From Magnetovibrio sp. (lineage in GTDB: Bacteria; Pseudomonadota; Alphaproteobacteria; Rhodospirillales; Magnetovibrionaceae), in the NCBI RefSeq assembly GCF_036568125.1, contig NZ_DATCTF010000007.1, positions 1-64,000 on the forward strand: DNA of 64,000 nt. Direction: 5' to 3'. How positions within the stretch are numbered: the first letter of the stretch is position 1; the number at the start of each line of letters is the position of its first letter. Below the pieces are notes generated by a model. The model searched no databases. It was not told where the DNA came from and saw only the letters and a list, made by a program, of their open reading frames with translations. The position numbers and the translations under genes are program-made. Below, in pieces: positions 28,611 to 38,051 of the stretch.

Positions 28611-29584
28611 GCGCCGCGATACAGCAAGCGGCGGAACGGCGCGTCGGGCAGGGCGAGGATCATGCGGCTGAGCGCCACCATGACCACAACCGCGAATACG
28701 AACCGTCCGATCAGCACGCCGGTGACGTCGCCGCCCAACGCCATCATGAACAGCGGATCTTCGATGAGGCTGTGACATAGCGCCATGAAGCTCAGCGACA
28801 ACACGATGTCGCGCGGCGACAAGTTGCCCGCGCGGGCTTCCTTGATGATCAACCCGCCGCCGAACGACAGCCCCAACAAGGTGCCGACCATGGTGATCGA
28901 GGTCGCTGCGGGGCTGATGCCCATCATGCCCAGCAACGGCGACAGCAATCTGGCCAGCAGGTCGGTGATCTTGAGGATCTCGAAGACTTTCAGCAGCGTG
29001 ACCAGGGCGAGGATGATCCAAAACAACCAAAACAGGGACACCGCGCTGTTGAGCGCCCATGTGTCCCAAGTGGGGAGCTGTCCGCCGTCCTGCGGCAGCC
29101 ACGCGATGGTCGCGGGATGTTGCAGCCATTCGCCCCACGTATAGATCGCGTTCAAGATCGCGCCGTAGACCAACGCGCCGCCGAAACGCAGCGTGCTGGA
29201 AAACACGAAACTGATCCCGGCTTTGCGCGATATGGCTTGTTCCAAGGGCAGGGCGTGGGCGATCAGGACCATCGACAGCAGCACGGTGAGTTGCGCGACG
29301 GTGAGTTCCGTGGTCGGTAAAATGCCCATCAGGGCTGCGGCGGCGCCGTAATTGTTGACCAAAATACCGGTGGCCCACACCAGCCCGGTGGAAGCAGGCA
29401 GGCCGACCAGGCTCATCAACGGTTCGAACACCTGCGCCAGCTGATCGATCAAGCCGAACGTGACGCCGATCTGCACCACGATCATCACCGGGACCATGGT
29501 CTTGAGCAGATCCCAATAGAGCGACAGCGCGCTTTTCGCCAAATCGGCGAGTGCGGATTTGAGCCGGACCCAGCGGAGCGTCAT
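28607..29584 (-). CDS. Gate-domain (nucleoside recognition) membrane protein
   Basis: A 325-residue inner-membrane protein with about eight hydrophobic segments and the NxxG-type motifs of the nucleoside-recognition/Gate family. Examples are VNNYGAAAALMGILP and the inverted-repeat GTLLGLSFGGGLI. The same fold is found in spore-maturation proteins and in nucleoside transporters, but the substrate of this group is unknown. It is downstream of yciB on the same strand with 6 bases between them. Confidence 0.75.
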   Translation of the reverse strand: MTLRWVRLKSALADLAKSALSLYWDLLKTMVPVMIVVQIGVTFGLIDQLAQVFEPLMSLVGLPASTGLVWATGILVNNYGAAAALMGILPTTELTVAQLTVLLSMVLIAHALPLEQAISRKAGISFVFSSTLRFGGALVYGAILNAIYTWGEWLQHPATIAWLPQDGGQLPTWDTWALNSAVSLFWLFWIILALVTLLKVFEILKITDLLARLLSPLLGMMGISPAATSITMVGTLLGLSFGGGLIIKEARAGNLSPRDIVLSLSFMALCHSLIEDPLFMMALGGDVTGVLIGRFVFAVVVMVALSRMILALPDAPFRRLLYRGA

Positions 29585-29590
29585 GATGGT

Positions 29591-30151
29591 CTAGGTTTCG
29601 ATTTCGGCCGGCTTGTCTTCGATCTGATGGCGAAAGATCAGAGGCAACTGGGTGAGGCTGAACACGATGGTCAGCGGCATGATGGCGAAGACCTTGAAGT
29701 TGACCCACATGTCGGTGGTCTGGGTGCGCCACACCACTTCGTTGAGCACGGCGAGAGCCAAGAAAAACCACGCCCAACGCCAGGTCAGTTTGCGCCAGCC
29801 CTCGTCGTCGAGCGACAAGGCGGTGTCCAAAACCGATTTCAGGTAGCTCTTTTTGAACATCAAGCCACCGAACAGCACCAACCCGAACAGGGTGTTGACG
29901 ATGGTCGGCTTGATCTTGATGAACATTTCATCTTCCAGATACAGCGTCAAACCGCCGAACACCAACACCACCACGCCGGTCACCAGGGGCAGGGTGGGGA
30001 TGTGTTTGAGCTTGAGGTACGAGTAGCCCAAGCTGACCACGATCGCCACCATGAACACCGCCGTTGCGGCGAAAATGCCCATTTTTGCGTTGACCACGAA
30101 GAACAGAAGTAGAGGGCCGACTTCCAAAGCCATTTTGAGTGCTTGATTCAT
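29591..30151 (-). CDS. yciB: Inner-membrane protein YciB (septation protein A family)
   Basis: A 186-residue protein with five or six hydrophobic segments. It begins MALEVGPLLLFFVVNAKMGIF after a short leader, as in the family, and contains the conserved RKLTWRWAWFFLALAVLNE. YciB has been linked to cell-division and peptidoglycan synthesis in E. coli and was called IspZ in Shigella. Its start faces pccB over a 156-base gap. Confidence 0.9.
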   Translation of the reverse strand: MNQALKMALEVGPLLLFFVVNAKMGIFAATAVFMVAIVVSLGYSYLKLKHIPTLPLVTGVVVLVFGGLTLYLEDEMFIKIKPTIVNTLFGLVLFGGLMFKKSYLKSVLDTALSLDDEGWRKLTWRWAWFFLALAVLNEVVWRTQTTDMWVNFKVFAIMPLTIVFSLTQLPLIFRHQIEDKPAEIET

Positions 30152-30307
30152 TTGGCGTTTATATCAAGCCCCAGATGGGGGGGGAAGCACACATTTTTTT
30201 GCCTTGCGTATTTGTCTTCGCAGGTGCAAAAAAACCGTAACCATGGTAACACTAAAACCTGACAAGGGGACGTTGCCGCAATTGATCAGAGACGTCGGGG
30301 AAAATCA

Positions 30308-31840
30308 GTGCACGATATCATTGAAGAACTTGAAAAGCGCCGTGAGCAAGCTCGTCTCGGAGGCGGCCAGCGCCGCATCGACACGCAGCATGCCAAGGGC
30401 AAACTGACCGCGCGCGAGCGTATCGAGTTGCTGCTTGATCCCGGCAGCTTCGAAGAATGGGATATGTTCGTCGAACACAACTGCACCGATTTTGGGATGG
30501 AGAAGCAATCCATCCCCGGCGACGGCGTGGTGATCGGTTACGGCACCATCAACGGCCGTTTGATCTTTGTGTTCAGCCAAGATTTCACGGTGTTCGGCGG
30601 ATCGCTCAGCCAGACCCATGCGAACAAGATCTGCAAAGTCATGGATCAGGCCCTGAAAGTCGGCGCGCCGGTGATCGGGCTCAACGATTCCGGCGGTGCG
30701 CGCATTCAAGAAGGCATCGACAGCCTGGCCGGGTATGCCGATGTGTTTCAGCGCAATGTTACGGCATCGGGCGTGATCCCGCAGATTTCCGTAATCATGG
30801 GCCCGTGCGCGGGCGGTGCGGTGTATTCGCCCGCGATGACCGACTTCATCTTCATGGTCGAAGACACGTCCTACATGTTCGTCACCGGACCCGAGGTGGT
30901 CAAGACCGTGACCCACGAAGAAGTCACCCAGGAACAACTGGGCGGCGCATCGACGCACACGGCCAAATCCGGCGTGGCGCACAACGCGTTCCCCAACGAC
31001 GCCGAAGCGCTGCTCTATCTGCGCCGTTTCATCGATTTCCTGCCCGCCAACAATCGTGAAAAACCGCCGGTACGCTCTACAGCGGACAGTGCGGACCGGG
31101 TTGAAATGTCGCTGGACACCTTGATCCCCGACAACCCCAACAAGCCCTACGATATGAAGGAGCTGATCGAAAAGGTCGTCGATGAAGGCGATTTCTTCGA
31201 ACTGATGCCCAACTATGCGGGCAACATTCTGATCGGCTTTGCGCGTATGGAAGGTTCCACCGTGGGCATCGTCGCCAACCAGCCGATGGTTCTGGCGGGT
31301 TGTTTGGATATCGATAGCTCCATCAAGGCCGCGCGTTTCGTGCGCTATTGCGACGCCTTCAACATCCCCATCGTGACCTTCGTCGACGTGCCCGGGTTCT
31401 TGCCCGGCACCTCGCAAGAACACGGCGGCATCATCACCCACGGCGCCAAGCTGCTGTACGCATTCGCCGAAGCGACGGTGCCGAAAGTCACGGTCATCAC
31501 CCGCAAGGCTTATGGCGGCGCGTATGACGTGATGAGCTCCAAGCACTTGGGCGGCGACGTCAATTTTGCATGGCCGTCGGCGGAAATCGCGGTGATGGGG
31601 CCCAAGGGCGCGGTGGAAATCATCTTCCGCGCGGACGCAGGCGACCAAGACAAGATCGCCGCGCGCACCGAAGAATACCGCAAAGCCTTCGCCAACCCGT
31701 TCGTCGCGGGCAAGCGCGGTTTCATCGACGATGTGATCATGCCGCACAACACCCGTGTGCGCATCACGCGTTCGTTGCGCATGCTGAAAGACAAAAAAGT
31801 CGATCGCCCGTGGAAAAAGCACGGTAACATTCCGCTCTAA
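30308..31840 (+). CDS. pccB: Propionyl-CoA carboxylase beta subunit
   Basis: The carboxyltransferase subunit, 510 residues, moves the carboxyl group from biotin to propionyl-CoA (or a related acyl-CoA) to give methylmalonyl-CoA. It carries the acyl-CoA site [20 protein letters not shown] at about 121-140 and the biotin-side region [16 protein letters not shown]. The start codon is GTG at 30308. The length matches PccB rather than the longer MccB. The gap upstream contains GTAAC repeated with a 4-base spacer (30237-30250). Confidence 0.93.
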   Translation: MHDIIEELEKRREQARLGGGQRRIDTQHAKGKLTARERIELLLDPGSFEEWDMFVEHNCTDFGMEKQSIPGDGVVIGYGTINGRLIFVFSQDFTVFGGSLSQTHANKICKVMDQALKVGAPVIGLNDSGGARIQEGIDSLAGYADVFQRNVTASGVIPQISVIMGPCAGGAVYSPAMTDFIFMVEDTSYMFVTGPEVVKTVTHEEVTQEQLGGASTHTAKSGVAHNAFPNDAEALLYLRRFIDFLPANNREKPPVRSTADSADRVEMSLDTLIPDNPNKPYDMKELIEKVVDEGDFFELMPNYAGNILIGFARMEGSTVGIVANQPMVLAGCLDIDSSIKAARFVRYCDAFNIPIVTFVDVPGFLPGTSQEHGGIITHGAKLLYAFAEATVPKVTVITRKAYGGAYDVMSSKHLGGDVNFAWPSAEIAVMGPKGAVEIIFRADAGDQDKIAARTEEYRKAFANPFVAGKRGFIDDVIMPHNTRVRITRSLRMLKDKKVDRPWKKHGNIPL

Positions 31841-31871
31841 GCGGAAGGCGAAAATCCGGGGAGGCGTGCAT

Positions 31872-32090
31872 ATGACGACCGACGATCAAAGACACAAAGA
31901 GAACCTCAAGGAACTGGGCCGTTTTGGTGGCATGGTGGCGCTGTTTTTCGTCGCCGTGTATTTGGCGATTTACGTCAACATCACCTACAATCCCGAAGTT
32001 CCCTGGTTTATCGCGGTGATCATCGTCGGTGGTTATTTCATCGTCCCCAAAGCGAAAAACGTGATGTCGATGTTCAACGACAAAACATGA
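31872..32090 (+). CDS. Small two-helix membrane protein of unknown function
   Basis: A 72-residue protein with hydrophobic segments at about 19-38 and 47-58 and a charged N-terminus. The start at 31872 has GGGGAGG at good distance; a GTG six bases upstream is possible. It lies between the beta and alpha genes of propionyl-CoA carboxylase with short gaps (31 and 61 bases), so it is probably co-transcribed. I do not recognise the family. A role in anchoring the complex or in PHA metabolism would be inference only. Confidence 0.6.
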   Translation: MTTDDQRHKENLKELGRFGGMVALFFVAVYLAIYVNITYNPEVPWFIAVIIVGGYFIVPKAKNVMSMFNDKT

Positions 32091-32151
32091 AGATGAACGT
32101 TCGCGCCCCCCGTTGCGGCGCGGTCTGAAGAGATGAGAAGGGACCTCCCGC

Positions 32152-34302
32152 ATGTCTGCCCCTAAAGCTGCAAAAAAGCCCGCCGCAAAAAAAGCCGCTG
32201 CCGCAAAAGCAACGACCGTGAGACCCGTGGCCAAAAAGCCCGCGCCCAAAAAGATCGTGGCGAAAAAAACTGTGGTCAAAAAAGCCGCGCCCAAACGCGC
32301 CAAGATGTTTAAGAAAATTCTCATCGCCAACCGTGGCGAGATCGCATGCCGGGTGATCAAGACCGCGAAGAAAATGGGCATCAAAACGGTGGCGGTCTAT
32401 TCCGAAGCCGACCGCGACGCCTTGCACGTTCTGCAAGCGGACGAGGCCTATTGCATCGGACCGGCGGCATCGAGCGAGAGCTACCTGCGCGCCGACAAGA
32501 TCATCGAGGTGATCAAGCAAAGCAAGGCCGAGGCGGTGCATCCGGGCTACGGCTTCTTGTCCGAAAACGCCGCCTTTTGCCGCCAATTGAAACGCGCCGG
32601 GATCGCCTTCATCGGCCCCAACGAGCTGGCGATCAAGGCCATGGGCGACAAGATCGAATCCAAAAAGCTGGCTGAAAAAGCGGGCGTCACAACGGTTCCC
32701 GGCTACACCGAAGCGCTGAAGGATTACAAGGAAGCCCACAAGGTCGCCAACGACATCGGCTATCCGGTGATGCTCAAGGCCTCTGCCGGTGGCGGCGGCA
32801 AGGGCATGCGGGTGTGCGAAAACGACGCGGATCTGAAAGAAGCATTCGTCTCGGCGGTGCGCGAAGCCAAGTCGAGCTTCGGCGACGACCGCGTGTTCAT
32901 CGAAAAGTTCATCGTCAATCCGCGCCACATCGAAATTCAGGTGATGGCCGACAGCTTCGGCAACACCCTCTATCTGGGCGAGCGCGAATGCTCCATCCAG
33001 CGTCGCCATCAAAAGGTCATCGAGGAAGCGCCGAGCCCGTTCATCGACGCCGAGACCCGCAAAGCCATGGGTGAAGAAGCGGTGGCGTTGGCCAAGGCGG
33101 TCAAGTACGTGTCGGCCGGTACGGTCGAATTCATCGTCGATCAGGACAAGAACTTCTACTTCCTGGAGATGAACACCCGCTTGCAGGTCGAACACCCGGT
33201 CACCGAACTGGTCACCGGCCTGGATCTGGTCGAGTTGATGATTCGTGTCGCTGCGGGTGAAAAGCTGCCTCTCGGTCAAGACGACGTCAAGCTGGACGGT
33301 TGGGCGATCGAATCACGTGTCTATGCCGAAGATCCGTTCCGCAACTTTTTGCCGTCCATCGGCCGTTTGACCCGCTACCGCGCCCCCGTAGGCGAAGGTG
33401 TGCGCGTGGACACCGGCGTCTATGAAGGCGGCGAAATTTCCATGCACTACGATCCGATGATCGCCAAGTTGATCACCTATGGCGCGGACCGCGATCTCGC
33501 CATCAAGGCCATGCGTCAGGCCTTGGACGGGTATTACATTCGCGGCGTGCAGCACAACATCGCGTTCCTGTCGGCATTGATGAACCGCCCGCGTTTCGTC
33601 GAAGGACGCTTGTCGACGGGCTTCATCGCCGAAGAATATCCCGACGGCTTCCATGCCTCGGACGTGGTCCATGACGACCCGTCGATCCTAGTCGCGGTGG
33701 CTGCCGCGATGCATTACGCCTATCAGGTCCGCGCTGCGGGCATTTCCGGTCAGCACAGCGGTCATGAACGCGACGTGACCAACGAATGGTCGGTTATGCT
33801 GGGCAAGAAAATCGTGCCGGTGTCGGTGGTTCAGGTCGATGGCGGTCACGACGTCGATATTCGCGCGCGCGGCTTCACCAAAGCCACGGTCGAGGTGCGT
33901 TCGAGCTGGACGCTCGGCGAGACCGTGTTCGAAGGTACGGTCAACGGTCAGGATGTGATCATCCAGGCCGAGCGCATGGCGGTCGGCTATCGCTTGTTGC
34001 ATGCCGGTTCGCAAGCGGACATCCGGGTGCTGTCGGCGCAAGGCGCTGAGCTCTATCTGCTGATGCCCGAAAAACAAGCGCCGGATACGTCGAAGCTGTT
34101 GATGTCGCCGATGCCAGGGCTGTTGCTGTCGGTCTCGGTCGAAGCCGGTCAGGAGGTCAAGGCTGGCGAAGAACTGGCGGTGGTCGAAGCGATGAAAATG
34201 GAAAACGTGCTTCGCGCGACGCAAGACGGTACAATCAAGGACATCGCGGCCAAACCGGGCGACAGCCTGGCCGTGGATCAGGTGATCCTCTCGTTTGACT
34301 AG
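32152..34302 (+). CDS. pccA: Propionyl-CoA carboxylase alpha subunit with Lys/Ala-rich N-terminal extension
   Basis: The biotin-carboxylase/carrier subunit, 716 residues. Biotin carboxylase begins at M52 (MFKKILIANRGEIACRV), with ATP-grasp motif SAGGGGKGMRV, and a biotinyl domain ends the protein with K682 in EAMKMEN. The first 51 residues are an extension of AAKKPAAKK-type repeats unlike the family. The 32152 start has GAAGGGA upstream and the ATG at 32305 (M52) has none, so the extension looks translated. It is the fourth piece of evidence that pccB, the small gene and pccA form one operon. Confidence 0.92.
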   Translation: MSAPKAAKKPAAKKAAAAKATTVRPVAKKPAPKKIVAKKTVVKKAAPKRAKMFKKILIANRGEIACRVIKTAKKMGIKTVAVYSEADRDALHVLQADEAYCIGPAASSESYLRADKIIEVIKQSKAEAVHPGYGFLSENAAFCRQLKRAGIAFIGPNELAIKAMGDKIESKKLAEKAGVTTVPGYTEALKDYKEAHKVANDIGYPVMLKASAGGGGKGMRVCENDADLKEAFVSAVREAKSSFGDDRVFIEKFIVNPRHIEIQVMADSFGNTLYLGERECSIQRRHQKVIEEAPSPFIDAETRKAMGEEAVALAKAVKYVSAGTVEFIVDQDKNFYFLEMNTRLQVEHPVTELVTGLDLVELMIRVAAGEKLPLGQDDVKLDGWAIESRVYAEDPFRNFLPSIGRLTRYRAPVGEGVRVDTGVYEGGEISMHYDPMIAKLITYGADRDLAIKAMRQALDGYYIRGVQHNIAFLSALMNRPRFVEGRLSTGFIAEEYPDGFHASDVVHDDPSILVAVAAAMHYAYQVRAAGISGQHSGHERDVTNEWSVMLGKKIVPVSVVQVDGGHDVDIRARGFTKATVEVRSSWTLGETVFEGTVNGQDVIIQAERMAVGYRLLHAGSQADIRVLSAQGAELYLLMPEKQAPDTSKLLMSPMPGLLLSVSVEAGQEVKAGEELAVVEAMKMENVLRATQDGTIKDIAAKPGDSLAVDQVILSFD

Positions 34303-34324
34303 ACGCACGCACAAAAGGGATTAA

Positions 34325-34729
34325 ATGGCGGACGATACCAAGAACGATAACGTTGTGCCTTTTCGCAAACCGCAGCCCCCGCGGCCGCGGCGCGGCCGGG
34401 TCCGCCACCACCAAGGCCCCAAAGTGCAATTCCAGCATCACGACAAAGTGGTGCGTTTGCATGTGCGCGGTCTGGTGCAAAACGACGCCTTCGTGCGCTG
34501 GCTGGTCGAACATGCGACGGCACTTCATCTCGACGGGTGGGCGCGTTCCGCACCCGACAATTCCATGGATATCTTGATCGCCGGCGAAGTGGGCGACGTG
34601 CGCCAAATGCTCGAATTGATCAACGAAGGTCCACGTCCGGTCGATATGCTGCTGGCCGAAGAGGTGGTGCTCAAGGGCGACGAGCCCATGTGGCAAGGCT
34701 TTCACCACTTGTCCCCGCACGGCACATGA
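34325..34729 (+). CDS. Catalytically degenerate acylphosphatase-like protein
   Basis: A 134-residue protein. Residues of about 42-110 align with the acylphosphatase encoded just downstream, but both active-site residues are changed: the catalytic Arg is V57 and the Asn is S75. The N-terminal 35 residues are a basic, Pro/Arg-rich stretch ([15 protein letters not shown]). It ends in an ATGA overlap with the real acylphosphatase gene. It looks like a duplicated, non-catalytic copy. A binding or partner role is inference. A distant non-homologous resemblance is possible because the similarity is modest. Confidence 0.65.
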   Translation: MADDTKNDNVVPFRKPQPPRPRRGRVRHHQGPKVQFQHHDKVVRLHVRGLVQNDAFVRWLVEHATALHLDGWARSAPDNSMDILIAGEVGDVRQMLELINEGPRPVDMLLAEEVVLKGDEPMWQGFHHLSPHGT

Positions 34730-35013
34730 ACGCCACGACCGTCACCGTTCACGCCATCGTTTCGGGCCGCGTGCAAGGCGTGTGGTACCGAGCGTGGACG
34801 CAAAAGACCGCTCAAGGGCTGGGGCTGTCGGGCTGGGTGCGCAATTGTTCCGACGGCACGGTCGAAGCGTTGTTTAGCGGCCCCGGGGATCGGGTTGGCG
34901 AAATGCTGCGGTTGTGCCGCAAGGGACCGATGCTTGCGCGGGTCGACGATGTGCGTCAAACGCCAGCAGAAGCGCCCGAGGCGACGGGCTTTCTGGTGCT
35001 GGAAAACCGCTAA
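34726..35013 (+). CDS. acyP: Acylphosphatase
   Basis: A 95-residue acylphosphatase that hydrolyses carboxyl-phosphate mixed anhydrides such as acetyl phosphate. The GRVQGVWYR motif contains catalytic R22 and GWVRN contains catalytic N40. The start overlaps the upstream stop (ATGA), so translation is coupled. The next gene is convergent, with a gap of only 11 bases. Confidence 0.92.
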   Translation: MNATTVTVHAIVSGRVQGVWYRAWTQKTAQGLGLSGWVRNCSDGTVEALFSGPGDRVGEMLRLCRKGPMLARVDDVRQTPAEAPEATGFLVLENR

Positions 35014-35024
35014 GATCGCGCCGC

Positions 35025-36446
35025 TCAACGTCCGGTGAAAATGAACGATTCACCGCTGCCCGAACTGCCGTCTTGGCGATAGCGGTTGACGGCGAGCCTC
35101 GGCGGAAAGATCAGCCGCGCGACGGTGCCTTGACCGGGTGTTGAGGTGATTTCCAAATCGCCGCCGTGCAATTCCATCATTGATTTCACCAACGGTAGGC
35201 CCAGTCCTGTGCCCGGTTCATGCTGCACGTCGGGGCCGTGGCGAATTTGTCCAAACGGCTGCATGGCGATCTTGAGATCGTCCGCGCTCATGCCTTTGCC
35301 CTGATCGTGAATGGCGATGGACAGTCCGCCGCCGGAAGTCGGTGCGGCAGTCAGCAAAACCTTGCTGCCGTCGGGCGAAAACTTGATGGCGTTGGACAGC
35401 AGGTTGACGACGCACTGAACCACGCGCCGCCGGTCGACGCGAATTTCGGGTAGATTGTCGGCGATGTCGGTGACGACGTGGACGCTGTAGGTTTCCAGCA
35501 GACCGGCGACCAGACGTTCGGACTGTTCGATGATGGCTGTGATGTCGTGAACGTCGGCGTCCAGTTCGATCTTGTTCGCTTCCGCCTTTGATAGATCGAG
35601 GATGTCGTTGATCAGGTCCAAAAGGTGCTTGCCGCTTTTTTCGATGTCGCCCGCGTATTCTTTGTATTTTGGCGGCAGCGGGCCCATGGTTTCTTGTTCC
35701 ATCATGCCCGAAAAACCGATGATGCCGGTCAGCGGCGTGCGCAATTCGTGGCTCATGTTGGCAAGAAATGAGGATTTCGCCCGGCTGGCCTCTTCGGCGC
35801 GCTGTTCGGCGCTCCGCGCGTGGGCGAGCAATTTACGGATTTGCAAACTTTCGATCACCAGCAACCCGACCATCAATAGCGCGCCGAGTAAGATGACGAC
35901 GACGGAAATTTCCAATTTACGCGTGCGCTCGTCAACGTCTTGGTTGTAAGCCTTCTCGAATTCGCTGGTGTTGGTGACGATCAGCGACGACAGCCTGTTC
36001 AAGCGCGACGAGAACGGCAGCAAAGCATCCTGAATGACGTTCATGGCTTCCCGATCGGTCCTATTGAGGTTTTCGACAATCGGGTCGAGACGCAGCAGGG
36101 TGTGCTTCAAATCGGTAACGGTGTCGTTGATTTCTGTGAAGGAGCGCAGATGCGCGGTGTCGCGGGCGGTCAGGATTGGGGGGACGCGGCTCCACAACAG
36201 GTCGTAACGCAGCATCATTTCCTTGTGTGGCAAAGTGCTGCCGGGTTGCGCGAACATATGCACGGCGTGCAGGGTGCGCTCCAGTTCCAGGGTCAGTTGC
36301 GACATCACCCAAACGTCGGATTGGGCGCGATTGACCTCGAAATTGTGGCGCTGGGTCAAAGAGGTGAAACTGGTGACCGTAAAGATGGCGATGCCGGAAA
36401 AAACCGCGAGAGCCAGGGCGGCGATGAGGAACAGCTTGCGGTCCAT
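35025..36446 (-). CDS. Membrane sensor histidine kinase
   Basis: A 473-residue kinase. Two hydrophobic segments at about 5-25 and 179-200 bracket a helical periplasmic domain of about 150 residues with no obvious ligand motif. The HisKA box is FLANMSHELRTPLTG with H233. The ATP domain has HDQGKGMS and TGLGLPLVK. No receiver gene is adjacent, so it is an orphan kinase. The gene at 36479 encodes a SUOX-fold secreted protein and is probably co-transcribed upstream. An earlier in-frame start at 36509 would overlap that gene. Confidence 0.9.
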   Translation of the reverse strand: MDRKLFLIAALALAVFSGIAIFTVTSFTSLTQRHNFEVNRAQSDVWVMSQLTLELERTLHAVHMFAQPGSTLPHKEMMLRYDLLWSRVPPILTARDTAHLRSFTEINDTVTDLKHTLLRLDPIVENLNRTDREAMNVIQDALLPFSSRLNRLSSLIVTNTSEFEKAYNQDVDERTRKLEISVVVILLGALLMVGLLVIESLQIRKLLAHARSAEQRAEEASRAKSSFLANMSHELRTPLTGIIGFSGMMEQETMGPLPPKYKEYAGDIEKSGKHLLDLINDILDLSKAEANKIELDADVHDITAIIEQSERLVAGLLETYSVHVVTDIADNLPEIRVDRRRVVQCVVNLLSNAIKFSPDGSKVLLTAAPTSGGGLSIAIHDQGKGMSADDLKIAMQPFGQIRHGPDVQHEPGTGLGLPLVKSMMELHGGDLEITSTPGQGTVARLIFPPRLAVNRYRQDGSSGSGESFIFTGR

Positions 36447-36478
36447 AAACGTTTTTCCAGTTCCTGACAGGGCGCTCT

Positions 36479-37033
36479 TTATTTCACGATGATCGTGCGC
36501 AGTTGCCAAACCATGCGATCACGATAGAGATCGGATTGCGCTGGTTTGATCGTATCCAAGGGGTAAATCACCCACAGCGGCCCTTTGTCGCGAACACTCA
36601 TCGGTTTGCCGTTCATCCGGTAAGCGATGATCGCGTTCATCTGGGAAAAGTTCTCAAGCGGTATCCGCACGGTGTAATCGTTGAGGGCGACGAATTCGCC
36701 TTCATGGCCCGTCGGTGCGACGCGGTCGAGCACGTCCTTGACCGCAACGCCCTCGAATCGCACAACGCCCTCGGTCCAGGGGGTCGAGGTTTCGATGGTT
36801 AGAGGTGGCATCGCCATCAACATCGCCAGATCGAAATCTGCGCGTGGTTCGGTGTTGGCGTTGGTGTTGCTGATTTTACCCTCGATGCTCAAAACCACGT
36901 CGTGCGACGGTGCGCGAAGCGTCATGGATTCGTTGGCCACGCTTGCGTTAGCCCCAATGCCGAAAGCCATTATGGCTGCGGTCATGGCAATCGCAGCGCA
37001 CTGTTTGGCCGTAGAAAGTAAAGGGAAGGTCAT
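36479..37033 (-). CDS. Periplasmic SUOX-fold protein without molybdenum ligand
   Basis: A 184-residue protein with a signal peptide (about 1-30). The mature part resembles the molybdopterin-binding fold of sulfite oxidase, for example FEGVAVKDVL and the C-terminal SVRDKGPLWVIYP. The molybdenum-ligating cysteine is absent: the only cysteine is in the signal peptide. The start is the second ATG (37033), with GGGA at good spacing; an ATG six bases earlier is possible. It precedes the histidine kinase by 32 bases, and a sensor-input role for it is plausible but unproven. Confidence 0.75.
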   Translation of the reverse strand: MTFPLLSTAKQCAAIAMTAAIMAFGIGANASVANESMTLRAPSHDVVLSIEGKISNTNANTEPRADFDLAMLMAMPPLTIETSTPWTEGVVRFEGVAVKDVLDRVAPTGHEGEFVALNDYTVRIPLENFSQMNAIIAYRMNGKPMSVRDKGPLWVIYPLDTIKPAQSDLYRDRMVWQLRTIIVK

Positions 37034-37118
37034 AAACATATTCCCGTGCCGCAAGTTGCGGCGAATCATACGCATGTTTGATGGCCCCGTCCACGCGCGA
37101 TAACGCGATAAAGGGGGA

Positions 37119-37787
37119 TCATTCGACATCCTGTGTCTGGCGTTGGAATACCGCTTCGAAAGTTTGTCGCAACACCCGGTCGACTTCATCCAGACTGGTT
37201 TCGACGCCTAAGTCTTGCAGCGATGTGACGCCGTGTTCGGCGATGCCGCACGGCACGATGCCGGAAAAATGGCTCAGGTCGGGCGCGACGTTCAGCGCCA
37301 GACCGTGAAAGCTGACCCATTTGCGCACGCGCACGCCGATGGCGCCGATTTTATCTTCTTTGCCGCCGCCGCGTTGGACCCAGATGCCGACCCGGCCCTC
37401 GCGCCGTTCGCCGGTGACGCCGAACGCGGCAAGGGCGCGGATCATCACCTCTTCGAGCATATGCACATAGGCGCGCACATCGCTGCCGTGACGTTTGAGG
37501 TCGAGCATCACGTAAGCCACCCGCTGACCGGGGCCGTGGTAGGTGTATTGCCCGCCGCGACCGGCCTCGAACACGGGAAACCGTTCGCCATCCAACAGGT
37601 CGCCGGGGTTGGCGCTGGTGCCCGCCGTGTACAACGGCGGGTGCTGCAAAAGCCACACGATTTCGCTTGCCGTTTCGGCGCGGATCTCGCCAACGCGCGT
37701 TTCCATGAAGGTCCGGGCGTCCTCATAAGCAACCAGGGCGTCGGAAACGCGCCATTCGACCGCCGGTAAGTCTTTGTTTTCGGGCAT
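37119..37787 (-). CDS. lipB: Octanoyltransferase LipB
   Basis: LipB transfers octanoyl from acyl carrier protein to lipoyl domains in the lipoate pathway. The protein has 222 residues. It has the family motifs [13 protein letters not shown] at 76-88 and [10 protein letters not shown] at 146-155, with the catalytic cysteine in GIVPCGI at C180. The ORF is complete. A tRNA-Leu gene lies on the other strand, upstream of its start. Confidence 0.95.
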   Translation of the reverse strand: MPENKDLPAVEWRVSDALVAYEDARTFMETRVGEIRAETASEIVWLLQHPPLYTAGTSANPGDLLDGERFPVFEAGRGGQYTYHGPGQRVAYVMLDLKRHGSDVRAYVHMLEEVMIRALAAFGVTGERREGRVGIWVQRGGGKEDKIGAIGVRVRKWVSFHGLALNVAPDLSHFSGIVPCGIAEHGVTSLQDLGVETSLDEVDRVLRQTFEAVFQRQTQDVE

Positions 37788-37904
37788 TTTAAATTTGTTC
37801 TCGCGCTTATGCGTGTCTTTGCTTGCTTGGGCTGACAGTATTTGCTATTCCCCCCTCAGGCAACGCCTTCGATGGATGGCGTTGTCGTCACGTAAATACC
37901 TTAT

Positions 37905-37992
37905 GCGGTCGTGGCGGAATTGGTAGACGCGCAGCGTTGAGGTCGCTGTGGGAGATAATCCCGTGGAAGTTCGAGTCTTCTCGACCGCACCA
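37905..37992 (+). tRNA. tRNA-Leu (anticodon GAG)
   Basis: The acceptor strand GCGGTCG pairs with CGACCGC at the 3' end, and CCA is encoded. The anticodon stem CAGCG/CGCTG surrounds TTGAGGT, giving anticodon GAG. A long variable arm (TGGGAGATAATCCCGTG) identifies a leucine tRNA. A TTGCTT-N17-TATTCC pair at 37823-37851 is a weak promoter candidate. The last 14 bases of the tRNA body, 37976-37989, occur again at 38799-38812. Confidence 0.95.
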
Positions 37993-37999
37993 AGTTTTA

Positions 38000-38029
38000 A
38001 AAAGCTCGCCCTTCGGGGCGGGCTTTTTT
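38000..38029 (+). terminator. Terminator after tRNA-Leu
   Basis: GCTCGCCC pairs with GGGCGGGC over a TTCG tetraloop, followed by a T run. It lies 8 bases after the encoded CCA. The TTCG loop is a common stable form. Confidence 0.9.
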
Positions 38030-38051
38030 GTTTAAAACTGCGGTGGATCGC

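Noticed and set aside
30204-30407. A 67-residue plus-strand frame across the pccB start
   Set aside because: It overlaps pccB in another frame and has no supported start. The pccB GTG start explains the sequence.
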